7,319 bases of DNA from Desulfurococcales archaeon (GCA_027061705.1 JAMOVB010000117.1:1-7319); one strand, 5' to 3'. Positions 1-6,299 are shown, numbered from the stretch's first letter. A program made the numbers and translations. The notes: generated by a model not told the origin, from the letters alone.

Positions 1-1
1 G

Positions 2-703
2 TGGTTCATCTACGGCTTCTACCTAGGGGTCATAGGTGTGGGGTTCTCCCAAAGCGCAGGCATATCCATGCTGTGGGACGTATTCGCACACACGGTTGTT
101 GGAAGGCTACTCACATTCATGTTTGTCGTCGGGATCGGCGCGTTCCTGTCGAGCTCAATAATGGATATAGTTGCTTCCTACACCACGCCCTCGATACTGA
201 GGGTTCGCAGCTACGCCGCAGGCCTAATCAGCTCGATAAAATCATCGTTACTCACGCCCCGCTTCCCATCAAAATTCGTAGTTAGTTGGATGGCGTTCCT
301 AGCCTCCCTATTCCTCTACCCATTCATAATTGTTGTAGTTAGGGATGCTGTTAGCAGGTACCTACCGTGGCTGTTCAGCATCACCCACGCACCGCTCCCC
401 CTAGCTGCAGCGAATGCTGTACTGATAATAGCGGTGTTAGCCATAACCTACGTCATTATGCGTGCCCTCCTACTCCACATCTTCCTAGCCGGTAAGGGCT
501 GGAGATCCTTAGCAGTTATAGCGTCAGTAACCGTCTTCCTAACGACATACTTAGTCGTGGTTCACCACGCGGCACCGCCGCTCACGCATGCCTCAACACC
601 TTCACCGATAGATCGTGAAGTTATGGCCGGGTACTACTCTTTTTACTCCTCATTATTATCGATACTTAGGTACGTGCTCTATCTGCTAGGGGTGACACCG
701 TGA
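2..703 (+). CDS. Multi-pass membrane protein, 5' end cut by window edge
   Basis: The reading frame is open from the first complete codon at position 2, so the true start is probably upstream and 233 C-terminal residues are visible. The GTG at 38 is an internal valine candidate, because hydrophobic coding sequence (WFIYGFYLGVIG) precedes it. About six hydrophobic stretches can be seen, at roughly residues 1-16, 32-57, 93-113, 134-156, 169-189 and 212-230. Between the second and third lies a basic loop (about 60-92) with several Arg and Lys, likely cytoplasmic. No cysteine and no catalytic motif is visible. I do not recognise the family. It does not clearly match SpoIIM-type proteins, which sometimes accompany this kind of operon. 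Its stop codon overlaps the next start by 4 bases (GTGA), so it is probably co-transcribed and translationally coupled with the two membrane proteins that follow. Confidence is high that it is a real gene and low for any function. Confidence 0.8.
   Translation, partial: WFIYGFYLGVIGVGFSQSAGISMLWDVFAHTVVGRLLTFMFVVGIGAFLSSSIMDIVASYTTPSILRVRSYAAGLISSIKSSLLTPRFPSKFVVSWMAFLASLFLYPFIIVVVRDAVSRYLPWLFSITHAPLPLAAANAVLIIAVLAITYVIMRALLLHIFLAGKGWRSLAVIASVTVFLTTYLVVVHHAAPPLTHASTPSPIDREVMAGYYSFYSSLLSILRYVLYLLGVTP
688..695 (+). promoter_or_regulatory. Shine-Dalgarno site for the small membrane protein
   Basis: AGGGGTGA lies 4 bases before the GTG start at 700 and matches the archaeal anti-Shine-Dalgarno complement around GGTGA. 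It supports the GTG at 700, which overlaps the upstream stop codon, as the true start. Confidence 0.5.
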
Positions 704-945
704 GTAAGTACGCCAGGATTAGGGAGTTCATATACTTAGGTATAGGTATAGGGTTGCTTGTGGCTGCCTATCAATTCTTCACCATGGCGGTGGCCTACAT
801 GGGTAAGGCGCTCGTGGCCACCTCAGCAATGTCCGCGCTCATAGGCTTCACACTCATAGTGGCGTCCATACAGCTCTTCAGGCTGAGCGCCCTAGCTTGG
901 TCCGTGGAGGAAGTTAGGAAAGGGGGTGAAGAGGGTAAGGGCTGA
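700..945 (+). CDS. Small two-helix membrane protein, function unknown
   Basis: This 81-residue protein has two hydrophobic segments, about residues 11-33 and 38-60, joined by a very short loop containing Gly and Lys, so it should form a helical hairpin in the cytoplasmic membrane. The N-terminus is basic (MSKYARIREF). The C-terminal 15 or so residues are charged (Glu, Lys, Arg, Gly), suggesting that both ends face the cytoplasm. There are no cysteines and no recognised domain. The GTG start overlaps the previous stop by 4 bases and has a good ribosome binding site. The stop TGA shares one base with the next ATG (TGATG). Being wedged between two larger membrane proteins suggests it is a small subunit or assembly partner of the same complex. 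That is inference from context; no family was recognised. Confidence 0.8.
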   Translation: MSKYARIREFIYLGIGIGLLVAAYQFFTMAVAYMGKALVATSAMSALIGFTLIVASIQLFRLSALAWSVEEVRKGGEEGKG

Positions 946-2351
946 TGAAGGGTAAGTACTTCCTCTATGCAGTGATCTTCATAATATTCATAGCGCTGCT
1001 GGAGTACCCGCCTAGAACCCCCGTCGTAGCTTCCGGCGCCTCACCAGCCAACACCGGCTGGGACGGGACCTCGGAGCTAGTCTCAATACTCAGAAATATG
1101 GGATATCAGGTCTACTCAGTGGCCGACTGGTGCAGCGTTGCCGACTCACTCAACATGCTTAAACACCCGGTAATCCTCGTATTCATATCGCCTCAGGAAA
1201 GATACACTCCTGAGGAGCTAGCTTGCATAGGTAAAGTGGTTAAGTGGTCGTTAAACAGGTTCGGCAGGGCGTCGCTGCTTGTAGCCGATGAGGGCCCCTA
1301 CACCAACCCCATACTCGGTGAGTTAAACCTAAGTATCTACATAGACTACGCAATACTTCTAAGATCGGTCACCGGCGACCCTTACCCAATAGCGCTTCTT
1401 AAGGTTCCGGGGAACGGCACGTATAGGCTTGTTCTCGACTATGCGACCAGGCTAATACCTGGCTTCAACTCCGTGATCGCCGGACGCACGCTTGCTGGGG
1501 ATGTCGTGGCAGCCTATGTTGTGAGGGGAGGGTTTAAAGCGTACGTGATGTCGGACGGTTCAGTATTCATAAACGAGCTCATAAGCCTAAGCAACAGTAA
1601 GTACGACTACGTGGGTTTCGCTAAAGCGCTCTTCAGATGGTTAGGCCCTCCAGGCAGGTACGTAGTACTCGTAGAGGCTGGTAAGTACCCACCCCCGGTA
1701 ACTAATCTCCCTAACCTCATTAGGAACGCCGTACTGAGCTTAGGTACTGGCGCCATATCATCGCTAGTGATATTCCTCCACCCGATGGTCTGGTTCCCCA
1801 TACTGCATGGACTCATAATCTCCGCCGACAGCTACTTAAGAGGGTTACTTACCTATAGCGAGTTCGCTAGGATAGCTGCCCTAGTTGCTGGAACGCTCTT
1901 CGCAGCCCTCCTGATTAGAGCTACGGTAAGCTTGGGTAAGCCCATGCGCGACGAGGGATTAAGGCCTGTTGAGGAAGTCGGCGTTCTCGTGGATACCGTC
2001 GTAAGGAGGATCGTAACTACAGGCAAGATAAGGCTCGATAAGGACGACCTGCTCGCCCTCTACGACGTAGTGAACGACGTGCTCCGCAGAACTCTGGGTA
2101 AGGGCTTAAGCGACCCTGAGATAGCCGAGGTGCTTGCTAGGGTTTCAGGAGCGGATCCCGAGAGGGTGAGGAGGTATGTTGACGAGATGAATAGGTTGAG
2201 GTCAAAGATAGTTGAAGGCGGGCTAACACCCATAGTGATATCCTGGAATCGTAAGGTTAGGAAACTGCTTAAAGAAAGCGACGAGCTGCTTAGAGGGCTT
2301 GGCATGGCGTTAAGTGAGAGTGAGGTTGAGAAGGCTCTGCGTAAGGTGTGA
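945..2351 (+). CDS. Membrane-anchored protein with DUF4350-like domain
   Basis: This 468-residue protein begins with a hydrophobic segment (about 4-20) that would act as signal anchor. It is followed by an alpha/beta domain at about 32-235, predicted to lie outside the membrane. That domain resembles DUF4350: an N-terminal Asn-Thr-Gly-Trp-Asp-Gly-Thr stretch (36-42) leading into a helix, a strand-turn ending in SPQERYTPEE (82-91), and GPYTNPILGELNL (117-129) where the family has a 'nonpLL..LG' segment. Hydrophobic stretches near 261-279, 281-296 and 305-328 form a C-terminal membrane block. A hydrophilic, helical tail (330-468) then probably faces the cytoplasm; its placement recalls the DUF4129-type tails of bacterial counterparts, but I cannot show homology. 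The only two cysteines, 63 and 94, are both in the outer domain. In other genomes DUF4350 proteins often sit beside MoxR ATPases and DUF58 proteins; none is visible here. Biochemical function is unknown. Confidence 0.78.
   Translation: MKGKYFLYAVIFIIFIALLEYPPRTPVVASGASPANTGWDGTSELVSILRNMGYQVYSVADWCSVADSLNMLKHPVILVFISPQERYTPEELACIGKVVKWSLNRFGRASLLVADEGPYTNPILGELNLSIYIDYAILLRSVTGDPYPIALLKVPGNGTYRLVLDYATRLIPGFNSVIAGRTLAGDVVAAYVVRGGFKAYVMSDGSVFINELISLSNSKYDYVGFAKALFRWLGPPGRYVVLVEAGKYPPPVTNLPNLIRNAVLSLGTGAISSLVIFLHPMVWFPILHGLIISADSYLRGLLTYSEFARIAALVAGTLFAALLIRATVSLGKPMRDEGLRPVEEVGVLVDTVVRRIVTTGKIRLDKDDLLALYDVVNDVLRRTLGKGLSDPEIAEVLARVSGADPERVRRYVDEMNRLRSKIVEGGLTPIVISWNRKVRKLLKESDELLRGLGMALSESEVEKALRKV
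2344..2348 (+). promoter_or_regulatory. Shine-Dalgarno site favouring the ATG at 2357
   Basis: AGGTG lies 8 bases before the ATG at 2357. The last G of the motif begins an in-frame GTG (2348-2350) that overlaps the upstream TGA stop and could also be read as a start. The motif cannot serve that GTG, because the two overlap. This favours the ATG, though the GTG is not excluded. Confidence 0.4.
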
Positions 2352-2356
2352 AGCCA

Positions 2357-3079
2357 ATGCCTGAACTCGCCGAGTTACTACGTAGCCTCGGGTACGACGG
2401 AATCTCTGTAGTGACGACAACGTATAATGAAGTCAGATACATCAAGCCGTTCGTTAACGCCGTGAGGAGGGCGTTGACCACCGTTAACCACGAAGTCATA
2501 ATAGTTGACGACTCGTCCCCCGACGGGACTTACGAGGAGGCTAGGAGGTATGCTGATAAAGCGATAGTCAAGCCTAGGGAAGGGCAGACAGCAGGGCTCC
2601 TCACGGGAATCAGGGAAGCTAGGTACGGGCTTGTTGTCACTCTAGACGTGGATCTAGAGAACCCTCCGAGCCTAATCCCGGCGCTGGTTGAGGATGCCTT
2701 AAAGCGTGACTGCGACGTGCTCGTCGCCTGCAGAACTGAGATACCTCGCGTCGGTGAGAGGCTGACGGCGAGGGCATTATCGAGTAAGCTCTGCGTGCAC
2801 GACATATACTCAAACTTCCGAGTTTACAGAAGGGATAGCGTTGCGGACGTCAAGCTAACTTTAGGGGAGACCTTCGGGGCCGAACTACTGCTCAGAGCCA
2901 TTGAACGGGGTTGCAGGGTATGCGAGTACGTATACGACCCGCCGCCACGTAGAAGCAAGCCTAGGGTAGGCGGTAGGTTCACAGCCAATCTGAGGATACT
3001 TAAGGTCCTCCTGAAGCTCCTAATGGCGACCCGCGGGTTAAGGAGTGAGGGACTGTGCATGGGCCCGCAGCAGGGTTAA
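2357..3079 (+). CDS. Family 2 glycosyltransferase, dolichyl-phosphate mannose synthase type
   Basis: This predicted GT-A fold enzyme of 240 residues should transfer a sugar from a nucleotide sugar, probably to a polyprenyl phosphate at the inner face of the membrane. Visible motifs are TTYNE (21-25), VDDSSPDGT (50-58) for nucleotide binding, the metal-binding DVD in TLDVDLENPP (95-104), DIYSNFRVYRRD (149-160) in the acceptor region, and GETFGAELLLRA (170-181). A basic PPPRRSKPRVGGR segment (195-207) matches the loop near the active site of this family. There is no clear membrane helix, so it is the short, soluble form. Exact sugar and acceptor are not predictable. An alternative GTG start at 2348 would add three residues and overlap the upstream stop by 4 bases. 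It follows the DUF4350-like gene directly, so it is likely the last gene of that operon. Confidence 0.88.
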   Translation: MPELAELLRSLGYDGISVVTTTYNEVRYIKPFVNAVRRALTTVNHEVIIVDDSSPDGTYEEARRYADKAIVKPREGQTAGLLTGIREARYGLVVTLDVDLENPPSLIPALVEDALKRDCDVLVACRTEIPRVGERLTARALSSKLCVHDIYSNFRVYRRDSVADVKLTLGETFGAELLLRAIERGCRVCEYVYDPPPRRSKPRVGGRFTANLRILKVLLKLLMATRGLRSEGLCMGPQQG

Positions 3080-3100
3080 GCCCGTCTAGGCAGGGCTTAA
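3076..3100 (+). repeat. Perfect 8-bp inverted repeat across the glycosyltransferase stop codon
   Basis: TTAAGCCC (3076-3083) and GGGCTTAA (3093-3100) are exact reverse complements separated by 9 bases. The left arm contains the TAA stop codon (3077-3079) of the glycosyltransferase gene. In RNA it would fold into a hairpin at the 3' end of the messenger. No T-rich run follows, so a classical terminator is not supported. The right arm ends 7 bases before the likely tRNA promoter. Confidence 0.5.
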
Positions 3101-3106
3101 GCAAGC

Positions 3107-3122
3107 GAAACAGCCTTAAACC
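3107..3122 (+). promoter_or_regulatory. Archaeal promoter (BRE + TATA-like box) for tRNA-Leu
   Basis: GAAA at 3107-3110 is followed by CCTTAAACC (3114-3122). The TTAAA core is centred near 3118, about 27 bases before the mature 5' end of the tRNA at 3145, which is the usual archaeal distance from TATA box to transcription start. It suggests a transcript starting at or very near the mature tRNA end, independent of the glycosyltransferase operon. No mapped start is available, so this rests on position and base composition. Confidence 0.55.
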
Positions 3123-3144
3123 CCCTCAATAAACGAGTAACGGT

Positions 3145-3232
3145 GCGGGGGTGCCCGAGCCAGGTCAAAGGGGTCGGGCTTAGGCCCCGATGGCGGAGGC
3201 CTGCGTGGGTTCGAATCCCACCCCCCGCACCA
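3145..3232 (+). tRNA. trnL: tRNA-Leu, anticodon UAG, CCA encoded
   Basis: The full cloverleaf can be drawn. The acceptor stem is GCGGGGG (3145-3151) with CCCCCGC (3222-3228), followed by discriminator A3229 and encoded CCA (3230-3232). The D arm has CCC (3154-3156) paired with GGG (3170-3172). The anticodon stem is UCGGG (3174-3178) with CCCGA (3186-3190), around loop CUUAGGC with anticodon UAG at 3181-3183, which reads CUA and probably other CUN leucine codons. A long class II variable arm (3191-3204) can form GCGG/CUGC. The T arm is GUGGG (3205-3209), loop UUCGAAU, CCCAC (3217-3221). The long variable arm and the discriminator A fit leucine. There is no intron in the anticodon loop. The gene is convergent with the purine operon. 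Confidence 0.97.
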
Positions 3233-3239
3233 CAAGAGC

Positions 3240-3253
3240 GTGCTTCACAGCAC
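3240..3253 (+). repeat. Small perfect hairpin just downstream of the tRNA
   Basis: GTGCT (3240-3244) and AGCAC (3249-3253) are exact reverse complements around the 4-base loop TCAC, starting 8 bases after the CCA end. It could form in the tRNA 3' trailer or at the extreme end of the opposing purine transcript. It is short enough to be chance. The rest of the 102-base gap 3233-3334 holds no gene I can support. Confidence 0.3.
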
Positions 3254-3264
3254 CCACGTTGATC

Positions 3265-3333
3265 AAGGAAAACAAACACTCGGTAATGCCGATAGGCTGG
3301 GCTGAAGTGCCTGCATCATGCTTAGGTATAAGC
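3265..3333 (-). terminator. Likely transcription end of the purine operon
   Basis: Read on the minus strand, the purA stop codon (3337-3335) is followed after one base by a hairpin of GCTTA/TAAGC with a 4-base loop (3333-3320). About 45 bases later comes a T-rich run, TTTGTTTTCCTT (3276-3265). Archaeal RNA polymerase mainly terminates at T-rich tracts, so the run at 3276-3265 is the more likely stop signal and the hairpin is supporting at best. The T run is interrupted by a G, which lowers confidence. Confidence 0.4.
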
Positions 3334-3334
3334 C

Positions 3335-4351
3335 TTACTTAAGGAGGCCGAGGTCGTGCCTCCTATCAACCACGGACCTCACCTCAGGCCCTGTTCCGAT
3401 AATCGTTACCGGAACTCCGATCGCATCCTCTACCTCCTCAACCCATCTCCTGACGCTCGCGGGAAGTTTAAGCCACTCCCTAACGCCGTAGGCCTCCCTA
3501 TCTAGGGCGTCGACGCGGGTTATAGCGGCTTGCGTGGCTGAGTTTATCATTACGGCCCTCTTAGCTAGGCTGAGGTTGAAGGGCGCCACCCTCCTTAACC
3601 TTCCCGTTACGGAGGCCCTCTCAACCCACCCACGCCTGGCTACCTCATCCGCACTTAACTCGCCCTCCAGAGGCCCTCCGCCGACCCTAGTTACGTAGGC
3701 CTTAAACACAACGATGACTTCATCAACGTCCTTAGGCCCTATACCCGCTTCAGAGGCGAAGGCCGAGGCGGTAGTATCCCTACTAGTTACGTAGGGGTAG
3801 GTACCGTGGTAGAGGCTCAAGTACGTTCCTTGAGTACCCTCTACCAACACGTTATCCCCCCTCTTAATGGCGTCGTGAATGACGCCAGGCACGTCGGTCA
3901 GCATCCCGCTTAAGCGCTTGAAGTCCTTCGCAAGTCTCAACCTCCTTAAAACCCTGTCCGACATAGCGGCTCCGACACCTTGAAGCGTTGACCCTATCCT
4001 TCCTCTCAGCAACGCATCGCTTGCCTCGCGCTTAACGTGGATCTCCTCAATAACTCCTGTGTTCGGGTCTAGGAATAGCCTGCCATCACATCCTGTAGCG
4101 GCTAGCTCCTCCATCAGCACGTCTAGCCTTACTAGCGCTCCGGGCGCTATGAGCAGTTTTGCGGTTGGGTTTACGAATGCTGAGGGGACTATCCTCAACT
4201 TCCAGATCTTGCCATCCATAACTACGGTATGGCCCGCATTAACGGAGCCGCATCTAACCCCTACCTTCACCCTGTCAGCTAGGCTCAGGTAGGACACTAC
4301 CTTCCCCTTACCCTCATCACCGAAGAAACCGCCCACGACTATCGTGAGCAT
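3335..4351 (-). CDS. purA: Adenylosuccinate synthetase, short archaeal form
   Basis: PurA joins IMP and aspartate using GTP to give adenylosuccinate, the first committed step from IMP to AMP, in the cytoplasm. The N-terminal loop GGFFGDEGKGK (7-17) carries the catalytic Asp12, and NAGHTV (38-43) carries the conserved His41. IMP-binding and fold segments follow: GSTLQGVGAA (120-129), SDRVLRR (131-137), EGTQGTYLSLYHGTYPYVTS (171-190) and SVTGRLRR (247-254). TRVD (278-281) sits where bacterial enzymes have the TKxD guanine-recognition motif, and GTGPE (319-323) is near the end. At 338 residues it is about 90 shorter than bacterial PurA, mainly through loss of sequence after TRVD. This length is typical of several archaea. 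I chose ATG 4351, which is 6 bases after a strong Shine-Dalgarno site and 2 bases after the purB stop. A GTG at 4360 would add three residues but lies inside that Shine-Dalgarno site. Confidence 0.96.
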   Translation of the reverse strand: MLTIVVGGFFGDEGKGKVVSYLSLADRVKVGVRCGSVNAGHTVVMDGKIWKLRIVPSAFVNPTAKLLIAPGALVRLDVLMEELAATGCDGRLFLDPNTGVIEEIHVKREASDALLRGRIGSTLQGVGAAMSDRVLRRLRLAKDFKRLSGMLTDVPGVIHDAIKRGDNVLVEGTQGTYLSLYHGTYPYVTSRDTTASAFASEAGIGPKDVDEVIVVFKAYVTRVGGGPLEGELSADEVARRGWVERASVTGRLRRVAPFNLSLAKRAVMINSATQAAITRVDALDREAYGVREWLKLPASVRRWVEEVEDAIGVPVTIIGTGPEVRSVVDRRHDLGLLK

Positions 4352-4353
4352 TG

Positions 4354-5697
4354 TTAGCACCTTCCTAAACGCTCCCTGACGTAGGTTGCGGCCCTATCTA
4401 TGAGTTCGGAGTACATACCGAGATACTTGCGGGGATCGAGGCACTCATCAAGATCCTCGCTACTCAGAAGGTCGGCAACCCCGCTGGACTCTAAAGCCTC
4501 CCTAAGCCCGACACCCTTAGAACCCGCGGTTCTAGCAAGCTTCTCAAGAACTTCGTGAGCCTTATGCCTAGGCATGCCGGTCTTCAGAACAAGCTTAATC
4601 ATAACGCATTCGCTCAGCTCCCAGCCCCCGCTCCGGAGCAGGTTGCGAGCCATGGCGTCCGCCCTAACCCTAACGCCCTTCAGGTAGGTTAGGGTGTCGA
4701 TTAACGCTTGGTCTGTGAGGAGCAGTATGTGCGGGATAAGCACACGTTCGCAGCTACTGTTGCTAAGATCCCTCTCATGCATAAGCACAACGTTCTCAAG
4801 GGCCGATACAGCGAGCCCCCTGCAAAGCCTTGCGATTCCGGAAACCCTCTCTGCTAGGACGGGGTTGACTTTATGCGGCATTGTACTGCTTCCAGAGAAA
4901 CCCGCCTTAATCTCCAACTCACCTATCTCATCCCTGACGAGCTCCCTAACCTCCAGCGCTAGTCTGTCGAGCTGACTAGCTAGTATCGCCAGCGCCGAGG
5001 CCAGCTCAGCGTAGCCGTCCCTAGGGGCTACCTGAGTGCTTATCGGGTGGGGCTCTAGAGAGAGCGTGCTGAGGGTTTCGGACTCGACCTTAAAGCCGGC
5101 GCCGCCCCAGGCTGCCATCGTCCCTACAGCGCCGGAGAGCTTACCCCTAACCACCCTCTCCTCAACGCCGCATAACCTCTCGTAACTCCTGACGAGCTCG
5201 TATGCATAGTTAGCGAGCTTAAACCCAAACGTTATGGGTAGCGCGTGCCTGCCGTGAGTCCTCCCAACCATCACAACATCTCTAAAATCAGCGCTCATTC
5301 TCAGAAGCAACTCAATAACGCTCCTTAGTCTGGACTTAATGATTCGTAGCGCTTCCCTAATTATGAGGGCCCAAGCAGTATCTATAACGTCGGAGCTAGT
5401 TAACCCTAGGTGAACGTACGACCCACACTCCCCGCACTTCAGCGCCAACGCCTTGGCTAGGGCGGCTGTCTCATGCTTGATCTCACGCTCTAACCTATCG
5501 ACATCCTCGGGCGTGACTAGCCTTGAACATCGGGATAGGACGTCAGCGCATTCAGGCGGCGCGAGCCCGGCTGCCGCCAGACCCTTCATTGCGGCAGCCT
5601 CGACCTCAGCCATCTTCTTAATGATGGAGTCTCTGCTCAACAGGGACCTCATCTCCTCAGATCCGTACCTGTAGTCCAGAGGGCAGACGCTCCTCAT
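4354..5697 (-). CDS. purB: Adenylosuccinate lyase
   Basis: PurB acts twice in purine synthesis: it removes fumarate from SAICAR to give AICAR, and from adenylosuccinate to give AMP. The latter follows directly on PurA. The protein is 447 residues, normal for the family. Visible motifs are the N-terminal CPLDYRYGSEEM (5-16), KHET (74-77), TSSDVIDTA (100-108), and GRTHGRHALP (145-154) with His148 as the likely general acid. The fumarase/aspartase superfamily signature GSSTMPHKVNP (269-279) contains the serine thought to be the general base. ATG 5697 is preferred over GTG 5706 because it follows GGAGGTG by 6 bases and the protein then begins as family members usually do. The ATG shares one base with the stop of the upstream phosphoribosyltransferase (TGATG), and the stop lies 2 bases before the purA ATG, so translation is probably coupled. 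Confidence 0.97.
   Translation of the reverse strand: MRSVCPLDYRYGSEEMRSLLSRDSIIKKMAEVEAAAMKGLAAAGLAPPECADVLSRCSRLVTPEDVDRLEREIKHETAALAKALALKCGECGSYVHLGLTSSDVIDTAWALIIREALRIIKSRLRSVIELLLRMSADFRDVVMVGRTHGRHALPITFGFKLANYAYELVRSYERLCGVEERVVRGKLSGAVGTMAAWGGAGFKVESETLSTLSLEPHPISTQVAPRDGYAELASALAILASQLDRLALEVRELVRDEIGELEIKAGFSGSSTMPHKVNPVLAERVSGIARLCRGLAVSALENVVLMHERDLSNSSCERVLIPHILLLTDQALIDTLTYLKGVRVRADAMARNLLRSGGWELSECVMIKLVLKTGMPRHKAHEVLEKLARTAGSKGVGLREALESSGVADLLSSEDLDECLDPRKYLGMYSELIDRAATYVRERLGRC
4358..4366 (-). promoter_or_regulatory. Shine-Dalgarno site for purA
   Basis: Read on the minus strand, AGGAAGGTG (4366-4358) ends 6 bases before the ATG at 4351. It lies inside the last codons of purB. 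Its terminal GTG is in frame with purA and would be picked as a start by a longest-frame rule, but a start there would consume the motif itself. Confidence 0.65.
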
Positions 5698-6299
5698 CAC
5701 CCGCACCTCCTGACGTACTCCTTAAGCGAGAGTCTGAGGTTCTCAACGCCTAACATGCCTAACTCAGCGCCGAGCGACTTAGCGAGCCTTACGGCCGCAT
5801 CAACCACGTCGCCATCTCCCTCCTTAGCGAGGCTGTAGAGCGTCTCGCTGAAGGACCATGGGTAGAAGATCCACACCCACTCGCGAACTTCCTCAACATA
5901 GTAGTCAGGCTTGACCGAGCTAGTTAGCTTGTAGTGAAGCACGGCTGTCTTAACGGCAGACGCTCCTAAGCCCTTCACAAGCCTTAAGACCTTACTTAGA
6001 GTTGCTCCTGTATCCACAACCTCGTCAACAACTAGCACCCTCTTCCCGCGTAGCGGTAGTTCCTCGTAGGACTTCAGGAGCGGCTCATCATAGAGCTTCC
6101 CGCCAATACCCCAGAACTTAGATCTGACGGTGTAGAGCTCGTCAAGCCCCAGCACATCGCTAACTATCCTAGCAGGTATTAATCCCCCTCTGGAGACTGT
6201 GACGATGGCGTCGAAGCTCTCGCCGGACCTCAGTACCTCGGCCGCTAGGGCGTAGCACATTCTTAACGCCTTCTCCCAAGGTATGTATACGACCTTCAC
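5697..6299 (-). CDS. Purine phosphoribosyltransferase (6-oxopurine type)
   Basis: This is a type I phosphoribosyltransferase that should join a purine base to PRPP. The PRPP-binding loop VLVVDEVVDTGATL (88-101) is complete, with the acidic pair and DTGATL. SRGGLIPAR (36-44) is the N-terminal loop typical of hypoxanthine/xanthine/guanine enzymes, and the aromatic segment WVWIFYPWSF (141-150) sits where this group binds the base. The length of 200 residues fits. Sequence and context favour salvage of hypoxanthine, guanine or xanthine to IMP, GMP or XMP, but which base is used cannot be decided. PyrE or APT is less likely given the YPW segment. The start GTG 6299 is chosen because GAGGTG ends 6 bases upstream, giving MKVVYIPWEK; GTG 6308 would add three residues but overlaps that site. 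The gene lies between guaA and purB. Confidence 0.9.
   Translation of the reverse strand: MKVVYIPWEKALRMCYALAAEVLRSGESFDAIVTVSRGGLIPARIVSDVLGLDELYTVRSKFWGIGGKLYDEPLLKSYEELPLRGKRVLVVDEVVDTGATLSKVLRLVKGLGASAVKTAVLHYKLTSSVKPDYYVEEVREWVWIFYPWSFSETLYSLAKEGDGDVVDAAVRLAKSLGAELGMLGVENLRLSLKEYVRRCG
5704..5710 (-). promoter_or_regulatory. Shine-Dalgarno site for purB
   Basis: Read on the minus strand, GGAGGTG (5710-5704) is a near-perfect match to the archaeal anti-Shine-Dalgarno sequence and ends 6 bases before the ATG at 5697. It lies within the last codons of the phosphoribosyltransferase gene. Its last three bases form an in-frame GTG that mimics a start. Confidence 0.7.

Noticed and set aside
1..285. 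94-residue frame starting at position 1 on the plus strand
   Set aside because: It lies out of frame inside the membrane protein gene, is rich in His and Arg with no hydrophobic pattern, and has no ribosome binding site visible.
700..1700. Repeated GTAAGTAC-like words in the left operon
   Set aside because: They come from Lys-Tyr or Ser-Lys-Tyr codon pairs and are irregularly spaced, with no repeat structure.
3145..3232. tRNA gene as an integration site for a mobile element
   Set aside because: No second copy of the tRNA 3' end, no integrase gene and no change of gene character are seen in the window.
3097..3279. 60-residue open frame on the minus strand across the tRNA
   Set aside because: It is the reverse complement of the tRNA-Leu. 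Its GIRTHAGLRHRGLS stretch is a familiar false translation of archaeal and bacterial tRNA genes.
3258..3305. Possible C/D box guide RNA downstream of the tRNA (TTGATCA near 3259 and CTGA at 3302)
   Set aside because: The C box matches only 5 of 7 positions, and no internal D' or C' box is found between them.
3320..3333. TATA-like sequence (GGTATAAGCC) that could be a promoter on either strand
   Set aside because: On the minus strand it would leave only about 36 bases before the T-rich run. On the plus strand it would drive only antisense to purA. It is better explained as the hairpin after the purA stop.
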